DNA of 64,000 nt. Origin: JACCVL01 sp963704295 (GTDB lineage: Bacteria; Actinomycetota; Actinomycetes; Propionibacteriales; Nocardioidaceae). The DNA lies in the NCBI GenBank assembly GCA_963704295.1, contig OY969884.1, forward strand, positions 1 through 64,000. Direction: 5' to 3'. A program made the position numbers and the translations under genes. Position 1 is the first letter of the stretch; every line of letters starts with the position of its first letter. The notes beneath the pieces were generated by a model. That model was not told the DNA's origin and did no database searches. It was given only the letters and a program-made list of their open reading frames with translations. Positions 24,697 to 38,073 of the stretch are shown here, piece after piece.

Positions 24697-25913
24697 CCGA
24701 CCGCGTCGTCCTCGCCTACTCCGGAGGCCTCGACACCTCCGTCGCCATCGGCTGGCTCACCGAGGCCACCGGCGCAGAAGTGGTCGCCGTGGCGGTCGAC
24801 GTCGGCCAGGGCGGCGAGGACCTGGAGACCATTCGGAAGCGGGCGCTGGAATGTGGCGCGGTTGAGGCGGTCGTCGTCGACGCGCGCGATGAGTTCGCCG
24901 ACGACTACTGCCTGCCCGCGCTGCGGGCGAACGCGCTCTACATGGACCGCTACCCGCTGGTCTCCGCGCTGTCCCGGCCGCTGATCGTCAAGCACCTGGT
25001 CGAAGCGGCCCGCTACCACGGCGCGACCACCGTCAGCCACGGCTGCACCGGCAAGGGCAACGACCAGGTCCGCTTCGAGGTGGGGGTGGGCGCGCTGGCG
25101 CCCGAGCTGTCGGTGATCGCTCCGGTCCGGGACTACGCCTGGACCCGGGACAAGGCGATCGCCTACGCCGGCGAGCGTGACCTGCCGATCGACGTGACGA
25201 CCAAGTCGCCGTACTCCATCGACCAGAACGTGTGGGGCCGCGCGGTCGAGACCGGCTTCCTGGAGGACATCTGGAACGCGCCGACAGAGGACGTCTACGA
25301 CTACACCAGCGACCCGGCGGAGTCGCGGGACCCCGACGAGGTGGTGGTGTCGTTCGACGACGGCGTCCCGGTGGCTCTCGACGGCAAGCCAGTGACCGTG
25401 CTGCAGGCCATCGAGCAGCTGAACGCCCGGGCCGGGGCGCAGGGAGTGGGACGGCTCGACGTCGTCGAGGATCGGCTCGTCGGCATCAAGAGCCGAGAGG
25501 TGTACGAAGCCCCCGGCGCCCTGACCCTGATCACCGCGCACGCCGAGCTGGAGACGGTCACCGTCGAGCGCGACCTCGCCCGGTTCAAGAAGGCGGTCGA
25601 CCAGCGGTGGGCCGAGCTGGCCTACGACGGCCTGTGGTTCTCGCCGCTCAAGCGCTCGCTGGACGCGTTCGTGGACTCGGCGTCGGTGCACGTCAGCGGC
25701 GACATCCGGCTGGTGCTGCACGGCGGGCGGGCGGTGCCGACCGGGCGCCGGTCCGACTCCGGGTTGTACGACTTCGATCTGGCCACCTACGACGAGGGGG
25801 ACCGGTTCGACCAGTCGCTGGCCAAGGGGTTCGTCGAGTTGTGGGGGCTGCCGAGCCGGATGGCGGCGACGCGCGACCACCGGGTTGCGTCAGAATCCGG
25901 CCATGGCGGCTGA
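24693..25913 (+). CDS. argG: Argininosuccinate synthase
   Basis: ATP-dependent joining of citrulline and aspartate. The 406-residue protein starts VVLAYSGGLDTSVAIGWL (N-type ATP pyrophosphatase P-loop). It continues with HGCTGKGNDQVRFEVG, VIAPVRDYAWTRDKAIAYA and SIDQNVWGRAVETGFLED, all hallmark blocks. The C-terminal oligomerisation tail ends near SGHGG. An AGGAG site at 24683 supports the GTG start, which overlaps argR by four bases. Confidence 0.97.
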   Translation: MTDRVVLAYSGGLDTSVAIGWLTEATGAEVVAVAVDVGQGGEDLETIRKRALECGAVEAVVVDARDEFADDYCLPALRANALYMDRYPLVSALSRPLIVKHLVEAARYHGATTVSHGCTGKGNDQVRFEVGVGALAPELSVIAPVRDYAWTRDKAIAYAGERDLPIDVTTKSPYSIDQNVWGRAVETGFLEDIWNAPTEDVYDYTSDPAESRDPDEVVVSFDDGVPVALDGKPVTVLQAIEQLNARAGAQGVGRLDVVEDRLVGIKSREVYEAPGALTLITAHAELETVTVERDLARFKKAVDQRWAELAYDGLWFSPLKRSLDAFVDSASVHVSGDIRLVLHGGRAVPTGRRSDSGLYDFDLATYDEGDRFDQSLAKGFVELWGLPSRMAATRDHRVASESGHGG

Positions 25914-27357
25914 GGAGGACCTCCCCGGCACCCCGCGGACCGACCCGCCGGTGGCGCTGTGGGGCGGCCGGTTCGCGAGCGGCCCGGCCCCGGCGCTGCA
26001 GGCGCTGTCCCGGTCCACCCACTTCGACTGGCGGCTCGCGCCGTACGACCTGGCCGGGTCGCGGGCGCACGCCCGGGTCCTGCACCGGGCCGGGCTGCTC
26101 GGCGATGAGGACCTGGCGACCCTCCTGGACGGGATCGAAGGGCTCGCGGCCGACGTCGAGGCCGGCACGTTCCTCCCGGCGGCCGACGACGAGGACGTGC
26201 ACACCGCGCTCGAGCGGGGCCTGGTGGAGCGGCTGGGTCCGACCCTGGGAGGCCGGCTGCGGGCCGGCCGCTCGCGCAACGATCAGGTCGCCACGCTGTT
26301 CCGGATGTACCTGCGGGACCAGGCCGCCTCCGTGGGGGGTCTGCTGCTCGACTTGGTGGACACGTTGACGGTGCACGCCCGGCGGCATCTCGGCGTCGCG
26401 ATGCCCGGGCGCACCCACCTGCAACACGCACAGCCCGTGCTGCTCTCGCATCACCTGCTGGCGCACGCCTGGCCGCTGGTGCGCGACGTCGGGCGGCTCC
26501 GTGACTGGGACCGCCGGGTCGCCGCCGACTCCCCGTACGGTGCCGGAGCGCTCGCCGGGTCGTCGCTCGGCCTCGACCCAGAGGCCGTGGCCACCGAGCT
26601 CGGCTTCACCGGCTCGTGCGCCAACTCGATCGACGGCACCGCCGCCCGTGACTTCGCGGCCGAGTTCTGCTTCGTGCTGGCCATGACCGGCGTGGACCTG
26701 TCCCGGTTCGCCGAGGAGATCGTGCTGTGGGCCACCCACGAGCTCGGGTTCGTGGCCCTGCACGACGGCTGGTCGACCGGGTCGAGCCTGATGCCGCAGA
26801 AGAAGAACCCGGACGTCGCCGAGCTGGCCCGCGGCAAGTCCGGCCGGCTGGTCGGGCACGTGGCCGGCCTGCTGACCACGCTGAAGGGGCTGCCGCTCGC
26901 CTACAACCGGGACCTGCAGGAGGACAAGGAGCCCGCGTTCGACGGCATCGACACGCTCACCGTGCTGCTCCCCGCGTTCACCGGAATGGTGGCGACGCTG
27001 GAGTTCGACACCGACCGGCTGGAGGAGCTCGCGCCGCGCGGCTTCTCGTTGGCCACCGATGTCGCGGAGTGGCTGGTCCGACGCGGTGTCCCGTTCCGCG
27101 AGGCGCACGACGCCGCGGGTGCCTGCGTGCGGCGGTGCGAGGAGCTGGACGTCAGCCTGGCCGAGCTCTCCGACCGAGATCTCGCCGACGTGTCACCGGC
27201 GCTGACCCCCGACGTGCGGGCGGTGCTCACGGTGGCGGGGTCGGTGGCGTCCCGGGACGCCCGCGGCGGCACCGCACCGGACCGGGTCCGCGAGCAGCTG
27301 GACGAGCTGGGGGAGCGGGTGGCCGACCTGCGGGGTCGGCTGCGGGACCGGTCATGA
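25903..27357 (+). CDS. argH: Argininosuccinate lyase
   Basis: Splits argininosuccinate into arginine and fumarate, last step of the pathway. The 484-residue member of the fumarase/aspartase superfamily starts MAAEEDLPGTPRTDP, then LWGGRFASGPAPALQALS. It contains RLRAGRSRNDQVAT and GRTHLQHAQPVLLSHHLLA, with the signature GSSLMPQKKNPDVAEL. The start at 25903 lies inside the end of argG; six more upstream codons are possible. Completes the argCJBDFRGH operon. Confidence 0.96.
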   Translation: MAAEEDLPGTPRTDPPVALWGGRFASGPAPALQALSRSTHFDWRLAPYDLAGSRAHARVLHRAGLLGDEDLATLLDGIEGLAADVEAGTFLPAADDEDVHTALERGLVERLGPTLGGRLRAGRSRNDQVATLFRMYLRDQAASVGGLLLDLVDTLTVHARRHLGVAMPGRTHLQHAQPVLLSHHLLAHAWPLVRDVGRLRDWDRRVAADSPYGAGALAGSSLGLDPEAVATELGFTGSCANSIDGTAARDFAAEFCFVLAMTGVDLSRFAEEIVLWATHELGFVALHDGWSTGSSLMPQKKNPDVAELARGKSGRLVGHVAGLLTTLKGLPLAYNRDLQEDKEPAFDGIDTLTVLLPAFTGMVATLEFDTDRLEELAPRGFSLATDVAEWLVRRGVPFREAHDAAGACVRRCEELDVSLAELSDRDLADVSPALTPDVRAVLTVAGSVASRDARGGTAPDRVREQLDELGERVADLRGRLRDRS

Positions 27358-28016
27358 CCGCCGCCGAGCCGCTTCGCCGGCGGCTGTCCCGCCCGGCCGA
27401 CCAGGTCGCGCCGGGGCTGCTCGGCTGGACGCTCAGCCACCGGACCGCGGACGGCACCGTGACGGTCGTTCTCACCGAGGTGGAGGCCTACCTCGGCGGC
27501 GACGACCCGGCCAGCCACGCCTACCGGGGTCGGACCGCCAGGAACGAGGTGATGTTCGGCGAGGCCGGCCGGCTGTACTGCTACCTCTCGTACGGGATGC
27601 ACTGGTGCTGCAACGTGGTGACGGGGTCGAGCGGCACCGCCTCGGCAGTGCTGCTGCGCGCCGGCCGGGTGGTCGAGGGCGCCCAGCTGGCCAGGCGCCG
27701 TCGCGGGGACCGAGTGCGGGACCGGGCGCTCGCGCGCGGACCCGGCTGTCTCGGACAGGCCCTCGGCCTGCACCGGGAGCACGATGGTGCGGACCTTCTC
27801 GCCGGAGAGGCGCTGCGCCTCCAGCCGGGGGTGCCGGTCGACCTGGCCCGGATCGGCGCCGGCGGCCGGGTCGGTGTTCGGCGGGCGGCGGACGTGCACT
27901 GGAGGTTCTGGCTGCTCGGCGACCCCACGGTCAGCGCGTACAAGCGGAGCCCTCGCGCCGCCCCCGGTGGGGCGGAGCCGGTCATCGCCGCTGGCGACGT
28001 GGCCGTGCCCCGATGA
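27354..28016 (+). CDS. mpg: 3-methyladenine DNA glycosylase (AAG/Mpg family)
   Basis: A DNA repair enzyme that excises alkylated purines. The 220-residue protein has the AAG fold marks LTEVEAYLGGDDPASHAYRG (with the catalytic Glu and Tyr), RNEVMFGEAGRLYCYLSYGMHWCCNVV in two blocks, and RGPGCLGQALGL. The ATG overlaps the argH stop by four bases, the argH-mpg-tyrS order being usual in actinobacteria. Translational coupling to argH is apparent though the functions are unrelated. Confidence 0.94.
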   Translation: MTAAEPLRRRLSRPADQVAPGLLGWTLSHRTADGTVTVVLTEVEAYLGGDDPASHAYRGRTARNEVMFGEAGRLYCYLSYGMHWCCNVVTGSSGTASAVLLRAGRVVEGAQLARRRRGDRVRDRALARGPGCLGQALGLHREHDGADLLAGEALRLQPGVPVDLARIGAGGRVGVRRAADVHWRFWLLGDPTVSAYKRSPRAAPGGAEPVIAAGDVAVPR

Positions 28017-28248
28017 CTGTCGCGGAAGAGCCGACCGGTGCGGCCAGCGTGCGATTGGGGAGGGGCCGCCGTCCCGGCCAAACGCCGATTGCCGGTCCGG
28101 CCGCGAGGGCGCGGGACGTCCCGGGCGCCGGTGCGGGAGACTCGGACCCGCGCCCGGCGGCCCGTGACCGACCGGGGCCGCTGACCGCGCACCCGTCCGC
28201 TCGGCGTCTCCCGCCGACGGCCCCGACCGAGCCGAGGAGCCCGCCCCC

Positions 28249-29517
28249 GTGACCGTCGACGTCCTCTCCGATCTCGAGGCGCGCAGCCTCGTCGCCCACT
28301 CGACCGATCGAGAGGCGTTGCGGGCGGCGCTGGCGGACGGCCCGGTCACCTTCTACGTCGGCTTCGACCCGACCGCGCCCAGCCTGCACATGGGCAACCT
28401 GGTGCAGCTGCTGACCGCGCGCCGGCTGCAGCAGGCCGGTCACCGTCCGCTCATCCTGGTCGGGGGTGCGACCGGCCTGATCGGCGACCCGAAGGCGACC
28501 GGCGAGCGGGTCCTGAACGATCGCGACGTCGTGGCCGGCTGGGTGCAGCGGATCCGTGACCAGGTGGCGAACTTCGTCGACTTCGACGGCGACCACCCGG
28601 CCGTCGTCGTCAACAACCTGGACTGGACCGCGCCGCTGTCCGCCCTGGACTTCCTGCGGGACGTCGGTCGGCACTTCCCGGTGAACCGGATGCTCGGCCG
28701 GGAGGTGGTCCGCTCCCGGCTCGAGGAGGGCATCAGCTACACCGAGTTCAGCTATGTGCTGTTGCAGGCGATGGACTACCTCGAGCTGCACCGCCGTTAC
28801 GGCTGCCGGATGCAGACCGGCGGCAGCGACCAGTGGGGCAACATCACCGCCGGGGTGGAGCTGGTCCGCCGTGCCGAGGGTGCCTCCGTGCACGCGCTGG
28901 CGACGCCGCTGATCACCAAGGCCGACGGGACCAAGTACGGCAAGACCGAGACCGGCACGGTCTGGCTGGACCCCGAGCTGATGAGCCCATACGCCTTCCA
29001 CCAGTTCTGGGTCAACGACGAGGACGCGATGGTCGGCACCCACCTGCGGCAGTTCTCGTTTCGGTCGCTGGACGAGATCGCCGACCTGGAGCGGACCACC
29101 GCGGAGCGGCCGGCCGCGCGGCTGGCCCAGCGCGCCCTCGCCGCGGACGTCACCACCCTGGTGCACGGTGAGGCCGAGACCCGGGCCGCCGAGCAGGCCG
29201 CGACCGCGCTGTTCGGCGGTGGCGACCTGCACACCCTGCCCGAGCCGACACTGACCGCCGCGTTGTCCGAGGCGCCGCACGCCGAGGTCGCTGCCGGCGC
29301 CGAGTTGCCGAGCCTGGTGGACGCGCTGGTTCTCACCGGTCTCGTGCGCAGCCGATCCGAGGCGCGCCGGGCGGTCCAGGACCGCGGGGCGTACGTGAAC
29401 AACGAGCGGGAGGCCGACGCTGAGGCGCCGCTACCGGCAGCCCGACTGCTCCCGGGTGGCTGGCTGGTGTTGCGCCGGGGCAAGCGCAACGTCGCCGGCC
29501 TCCGGGTGCAGCGTTGA
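28249..29517 (+). CDS. tyrS: Tyrosyl-tRNA synthetase (TyrRS type I)
   Basis: Charges tRNA-Tyr in the cytosol. The 422-residue class I synthetase has the HIGH-type motif in FDPTAPSLHMGNLVQLL near residue 45, VGGATGLIGDP, the tyrosine/ATP site QTGGSDQWGNITAG and the KMSKS-equivalent KADGTKYGKTETG. A C-terminal S4-like RNA-binding domain starts near residue 355 (LVLTGLVRSRSEARRAVQDRG). The 230-base gap before the GTG start shows no T-box and no convincing promoter by eye. Confidence 0.96.
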   Translation: MTVDVLSDLEARSLVAHSTDREALRAALADGPVTFYVGFDPTAPSLHMGNLVQLLTARRLQQAGHRPLILVGGATGLIGDPKATGERVLNDRDVVAGWVQRIRDQVANFVDFDGDHPAVVVNNLDWTAPLSALDFLRDVGRHFPVNRMLGREVVRSRLEEGISYTEFSYVLLQAMDYLELHRRYGCRMQTGGSDQWGNITAGVELVRRAEGASVHALATPLITKADGTKYGKTETGTVWLDPELMSPYAFHQFWVNDEDAMVGTHLRQFSFRSLDEIADLERTTAERPAARLAQRALAADVTTLVHGEAETRAAEQAATALFGGGDLHTLPEPTLTAALSEAPHAEVAAGAELPSLVDALVLTGLVRSRSEARRAVQDRGAYVNNEREADAEAPLPAARLLPGGWLVLRRGKRNVAGLRVQR

Positions 29518-29547
29518 CCGCCTCGGTGCGGGTCCTCCCGGCACCAA

Positions 29548-29568
29548 CGACCGGTCGGTCACCGGTCG
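29548..29568 (+). terminator. Hairpin after tyrS
   Basis: A perfect seven-base stem, CGACCGG with CCGGTCG, encloses a seven-base loop 30 bases after the tyrS stop and before the rRNA promoters. No T run follows, so it would be a hairpin-only terminator as is common in actinobacteria. Confidence 0.45.
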
Positions 29569-29622
29569 CAGCGCGTTGACCTGCACAAACGCCCCGTTGC
29601 CGGCCGGAGGACCGACCCCGAT

Positions 29623-29652
29623 TTGACGGGCCGGAGAGCGCCTCTCTAGTGT
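29623..29652 (+). promoter_or_regulatory. rRNA operon promoter, distal
   Basis: TTGACG (29623-29628) and TAGTGT (29647-29652) are 18 bases apart, fitting the housekeeping sigma factor. It lies about 390 bases before the 16S gene. Predicted by eye. Confidence 0.65.
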
Positions 29653-29790
29653 TCTTCCTGTCGCCACGAGCGGCGGGACGCAAGGCGGCGACGTCGGGTG
29701 TTCGGCTCCGGCGAAACCCCCTGGTACGACCTCCGACGCACGCGTTGCGTCCGTGTGGTGACGGCCGGGGGCGGGGCACCACCAACCGGT

Positions 29791-29819
29791 TTGACCGGGG
29801 TGGAGGCCCCCGGTAAGGT
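29791..29819 (+). promoter_or_regulatory. rRNA operon promoter, proximal and stronger
   Basis: TTGACC (29791-29796) and TAAGGT (29814-29819) are 17 bases apart. This is close to consensus for housekeeping promoters and resembles known actinobacterial rRNA promoters. Transcription would start near 29826, leaving a leader of about 215 bases with BoxA and a processing hairpin. Confidence 0.75.
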
Positions 29820-29880
29820 GGAACAGTTGCCCCGAAGTGCGAAGGCCGGAAGGCCGACCGGTTCGGTGCGCGCCCGATCC

Positions 29881-29896
29881 TTGAGAACTCAACAGT
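29881..29896 (+). promoter_or_regulatory. BoxA-like antitermination site in the rRNA leader
   Basis: TTGAGAACTCAACAGT resembles the NusB/S10-binding BoxA of rRNA operons. A near copy (TTGAGAACTGCACAG) occurs at 31869-31883 in the 16S-23S spacer. Having both is normal for Nus-factor antitermination of rRNA. Confidence 0.7.
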
Positions 29897-29976
29897 GTGT
29901 CAAAAGTCGACGACGAATTTAGTAAACGCCCCGTCGGCGGCTGGGTGCAGATTGCTCAGACGACGACGGATTCCTT

Positions 29977-29999
29977 TGACAAGTGATTTCAACTTGTCA
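29977..29999 (+). other. Hairpin upstream of 16S rRNA
   Basis: TGACAAGT and ACTTGTCA form a perfect eight-base stem around a seven-base loop, 44 bases before the 16S 5' end. It may be a leader folding or processing element of the rRNA precursor. Bases 29897-29976 between it and BoxA are leader RNA with no other feature seen. Confidence 0.6.
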
Positions 30000-30042
30000 G
30001 GGTCAACTGTTGAGGAAATCGCCTTCGGGCGACAACCATAGA

Positions 30043-35009
<4,967 letters not shown>

Positions 35010-35079
35010 CTCAAAGAAGCTACGCGTCCACTGTGCGGTTCCCGAGATATGGTCGGTTGTACCACCACATCTCCATAGA

Positions 35080-35198
35080 GTTTCGGCGACCATGGCGAAG
35101 GGGAAACACCCGGTCCCATCCCGAACCCGGAAGTTAAGCCCTTCAGCGCCGATGGTACTGCGTGGGAGACTGCGTGGGAGAGTAGGACGTCGCCGGAC
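35080..35198 (+). rRNA. rrf: 5S ribosomal RNA
   Basis: About 119 bases beginning GTTTCGGCGACCATGGCGAA and ending AGTAGGACGTCGCCGGACA, with CCATCCCGAACCCGGAAGTTAAG split across the conserved loop. The ends pair as expected for helix I. It follows 23S by about 70 bases. Confidence 0.95.
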
Positions 35199-35205
35199 AT
35201 TCTTT

Positions 35206-35239
35206 CGACAAGGCCACCGGTCCGCCGGTGGCCTTGTCG
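35206..35239 (+). terminator. rRNA operon terminator
   Basis: A perfect 15-base stem (CGACAAGGCCACCGG at 35206-35220 with its complement at 35225-35239) surrounds a TCCG loop eight bases after 5S. There is no strong T run downstream, but stem strength and location make termination very likely. Confidence 0.85.
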
Positions 35240-35320
35240 CACGTGTGCCGCCGGATTCGTCGCGGAGGTGACCGGCATGGGACCGTGGAACCGCACCCCG
35301 CACCGCTGCAAGGGAGAGCC

Positions 35321-36220
35321 GTGACCAGCCGACGTGACCCCCGGCGCACCGACGACCGCGCCGGCAAGCCTCGGACGACCGGCGACCGCACCCGTCGGGA
35401 CGCGGCAGCCGCCGGGCGCGGGGGACGCCCGCCGGCCGGCACCGGCCGCCGGCCGGGCCCGGCCGATCGGCGGGGTCGGGACGAGGCCGGTGCTCGCAGC
35501 GCCCCCACCCCGGCCGAGCGGCGCGGGATGACCCAGGCCGAGTACGACGGTCCGCACCTGCCGGACGACATCACCGGCAAGGAGCTGAGCCGGGAGGTCG
35601 CGGGCCAGCTCCGCAGCCTGCCGGATCGGCTCGCCGCACGGGTGGCCCGGCATCTGGTGGCGGCCGGACGGTTGGCGGACTCCGATCCGGAGATCGCCTT
35701 CGGCCATGCGCGCGCGGCGCGCGCCCGCGCCGCGCGGGTGGCCGCGGTCCGTGAGGCGTACGGGGAGCTGGCCTACCTCACCGGCCGCTGGTCCGAGGCG
35801 CTGCGGGAGCTCAAGACCGTGCGTCGGATGACCGGCCGCCCGGACCACCTGCCGGTGCTGGCCGACTGCGAGCGGGCGCTCGGTCGACCCGATCGAGCGC
35901 TGGCACTGTCCCGCGAACCAGCTGCCGAGCGGCTGGATGCGGAGGGCCGCGCCGAGCTCGCCATCGTGGCCGCCGGAGCGCGGCGGGACCGGGGAGAGAT
36001 CGACGCCGCCCTCGCCCTGCTCGAGGCCAGTGATCTGCGAACCAAGTCTCGCAGCGAGTGGGCGCCGCGGTTGCGCTATGCCTACGCCGACGCGCTCGAG
36101 GCGGCCGGTCGGGACAGCGACGCCCTGGAGTGGTTCCACCGCGCGGCTGCGGTCGACGGCCAGGGCAGCACCGACGCCGTGGAGCGGGCAGAGCAGCTGC
36201 AGTTCCGCCGCGACGGCTGA
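35321..36220 (+). CDS. TPR-repeat protein of unknown function
   Basis: A 299-residue protein starting at a GTG after AGGGAGAG. The first about 70 residues are very basic and low in complexity (many Arg, Gly, Pro), likely disordered and possibly nucleic-acid binding. The rest is helical, with tetratricopeptide-like repeats visible in AYGELAYLTGRWSEALRELK, AIVAAGARRDRGEIDAALAL and YAYADALEAAGRDSDALEWF. Homologues lie near tyrS and tlyA in many actinobacteria, but the function is not known to me. No signal peptide is seen. Confidence 0.82.
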   Translation: MTSRRDPRRTDDRAGKPRTTGDRTRRDAAAAGRGGRPPAGTGRRPGPADRRGRDEAGARSAPTPAERRGMTQAEYDGPHLPDDITGKELSREVAGQLRSLPDRLAARVARHLVAAGRLADSDPEIAFGHARAARARAARVAAVREAYGELAYLTGRWSEALRELKTVRRMTGRPDHLPVLADCERALGRPDRALALSREPAAERLDAEGRAELAIVAAGARRDRGEIDAALALLEASDLRTKSRSEWAPRLRYAYADALEAAGRDSDALEWFHRAAAVDGQGSTDAVERAEQLQFRRDG

Positions 36221-36246
36221 GCGCCACCGCCGTCTCGACACCGCGG

Positions 36247-36286
36247 CGGCGTGCACAGCCGGTGGCCGCACGACCGGCGTGCACAG
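36247..36286 (+). repeat. Direct repeat CGGCGTGCACAG, two copies
   Basis: The 12-base unit occurs at 36247-36258 and 36275-36286, 28 bases apart, in the 131-base gap before the SSB-like gene. It contains the palindromic core GTGCAC and could be a regulator site. Support is limited to the repeat itself. Confidence 0.45.
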
Positions 36287-36351
36287 GCCAGGGCCCGCCC
36301 CCGGCCCCGGTGCCGGTGCGACGCCCAGGCTGTCGGTGGAGGTGGTGCGCC

Positions 36352-36750
36352 GTGCCCACTGGCCCCGTGCCGGACGAGCCGACAGCCGAGCCTGGCGGCT
36401 CCCTCGCGCACGTCAACCAGGTGCGCCTGCGCGGTCGCGTGTCCGCGCCTGCGGAGCAGCGCGTCCTGCCCAGCGGGGACCTGCTCGTCACCGCCCGGCT
36501 GGTGGTCCGGCGCACCCGTCCGTCGGGCCGGGACCGGCAGCCGATCGACACGCTGGACTGCATGGCCTGGTCGGGCCGGGTCCGCCGGTCGATGTTGTCC
36601 TGGCAACCGGGTTCCCTCGTCGAGGTCGAGGGTGCGATTCGGCGCCGCTTCTCCCGGCGAGCCGGGGGTCTGACGAGCCGGGTCGAGATCGAGGTGCTCA
36701 GGGCCCGGCGGGTCCGAGCGCCGTCCGCGGACTCCCCGGGCTCACGATGA
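36352..36750 (+). CDS. Single-stranded DNA-binding protein-like OB-fold protein
   Basis: A 132-residue protein with an SSB-type OB fold: HVNQVRLRGRVSAPAEQRVL, then LLVTARLVVRRT, the conserved DTLDCMAWSGRVRRSML and LVEVEGAIRRRF. It lacks the acidic C-terminal tail (DDxPF type) that SSB uses to recruit partners, and ends ADSPGSR. It is therefore a short paralogue rather than the main replication SSB. The start is uncertain, because several GTG codons cluster just upstream. It ends nine bases inside the convergent DUF1015 gene. Confidence 0.75.
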   Translation: MPTGPVPDEPTAEPGGSLAHVNQVRLRGRVSAPAEQRVLPSGDLLVTARLVVRRTRPSGRDRQPIDTLDCMAWSGRVRRSMLSWQPGSLVEVEGAIRRRFSRRAGGLTSRVEIEVLRARRVRAPSADSPGSR

Positions 36751-38001
36751 CGGGGCCGTCCGGGGCAGCATCAGCAGACCGATCCGCGGCTTGGGGCCGA
36801 TCGACGTGGCCTTGTGCGGCAGCAGCCGTCCGGAGCGGGCCCCCCGCACCACCTCGTCCAGCGCCGGAGCGCAGGTGCGGAGGGCGACGCCACCGCGCCC
36901 ACCGGCGTGTGCGCGGGCCTGGTCCCAGTCATGCACGTAGCTCACGGCGCTGTCCGGCACCCTCCAGGAGGGGAGCAGGTGACTGTGCAGGTGGCAGGTC
37001 TCGCGGGCCACCCCGGCACAGCTGGCCGCCCCGCCGGCGTCGGCGGTCCTGAGCGCGTGCACGGCCTCCAGGGGCAGGTCCAGTCCGATGACAACGGAGA
37101 GGTCCGCGGCCACCCAGCGCAGGTGACCGGGCTCGGCTGACGTCAGGTAGTCGGCCACCGACCCCGGACCCAGTGGCTGGACGTGGGCGCCGGCGGTGGC
37201 GGTCACGGTGGCCAGGTCCAAGCCGGCCACGACGCGGTGGATCGTGCCGACGCGCAGGTCGGAGCGCCGGACGTCCACGAGGAGCACCAGCGCCCGGTTC
37301 CAGCCAGAACTCACAACGCTGTCGAGCGCAGCCAACCGGTGGTGGCCGTCGGCGACCACCGGAGGTTCGGTTGCGCCCAACGCGGAGACCACTCGGGCGA
37401 TCGATTCCGGATCGGTGAGCGGCCGGATCCGGTGCCGCTCTCCGGCAGCCGTCAGGTCGACCAGATCCGCGGGCGGCCGGGCACCGTCCTCCGGGCCGGG
37501 CTCGCGCGCCTCCACCGCTGCCAGCAGCGGGTCGCCGTCGTGCAGCAGCACGATCGGCTCGGCCTGCACGGCGGCCTGCTGCAGCTGCGCTGCCCGCTCT
37601 CGCACGATGTCCTGGCGGACGTGTTCGTGCGGGATGACCAGGCCGCTCATCGGCAGGTCGACCGCACCGGCGACGCCCTGAACGTGTGATCCGGCCACCT
37701 CCCAACTCCAGGCGTACAGCGCCGGTCGCTCGGTCTCGGCCACCACCCCGTGGTCTCGCCATCGGCGCAGGGTCGCCGCACCGTCCTGCGCCTTTGCCTC
37801 CGAGTCCGGGGCGATCAGATTCAGCACGTGGTCCGGTCTGCCGCTCGCGACGCGGCGCAGCAGCTCGTCGTCCCACACCTCGAGCGGACGCATGGTGACA
37901 GCGTCGAGCGGTCGATCGGTGTCGGCACGGTATGACGTCGCGCGCACCGGATGCAGCACCAGCCCGGCCGCACCGACCTCGGACAGGGCGGTGGACGTCA
38001 T
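36742..38001 (-). CDS. DUF1015 family protein
   Basis: A 419-residue cytosolic protein matching the DUF1015 family in length and motifs, such as LHPVRATSYRADTDRP at the N-terminus. VLNLIAPDSEAK, YAWSWEVAG, GLVIPHEHVRQD and VVADGHHRLAALDSVVSS follow; the last holds a conserved HHR motif. PHKATSIGPKPRIGLLMLP lies at the C-terminus. The function of DUF1015 is unsettled; some members are called SerB-associated or kinase-like. Convergent with the SSB-like gene and divergent from the HAD phosphatase. Confidence 0.88.
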   Translation of the reverse strand: MTSTALSEVGAAGLVLHPVRATSYRADTDRPLDAVTMRPLEVWDDELLRRVASGRPDHVLNLIAPDSEAKAQDGAATLRRWRDHGVVAETERPALYAWSWEVAGSHVQGVAGAVDLPMSGLVIPHEHVRQDIVRERAAQLQQAAVQAEPIVLLHDGDPLLAAVEAREPGPEDGARPPADLVDLTAAGERHRIRPLTDPESIARVVSALGATEPPVVADGHHRLAALDSVVSSGWNRALVLLVDVRRSDLRVGTIHRVVAGLDLATVTATAGAHVQPLGPGSVADYLTSAEPGHLRWVAADLSVVIGLDLPLEAVHALRTADAGGAASCAGVARETCHLHSHLLPSWRVPDSAVSYVHDWDQARAHAGGRGGVALRTCAPALDEVVRGARSGRLLPHKATSIGPKPRIGLLMLPRTAPSS

Positions 38002-38073
38002 CAGGGCATCCTAGGCTTCGATCGGAACGGCCGGCTGGGCAGGCGAGCCCGGTGACGCGAGCGGAGGTGGCGA

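Noticed and set aside
28017..28248. A T-box or coding gene in the 230-base gap before tyrS
   Set aside because: No T-box consensus sequence is visible, and the open frame crossing the gap is a shadow with no motif.
29698..29922. A 74-codon open frame in the rRNA leader
   Set aside because: It overlaps the proximal rRNA promoter and BoxA and has no coding features.
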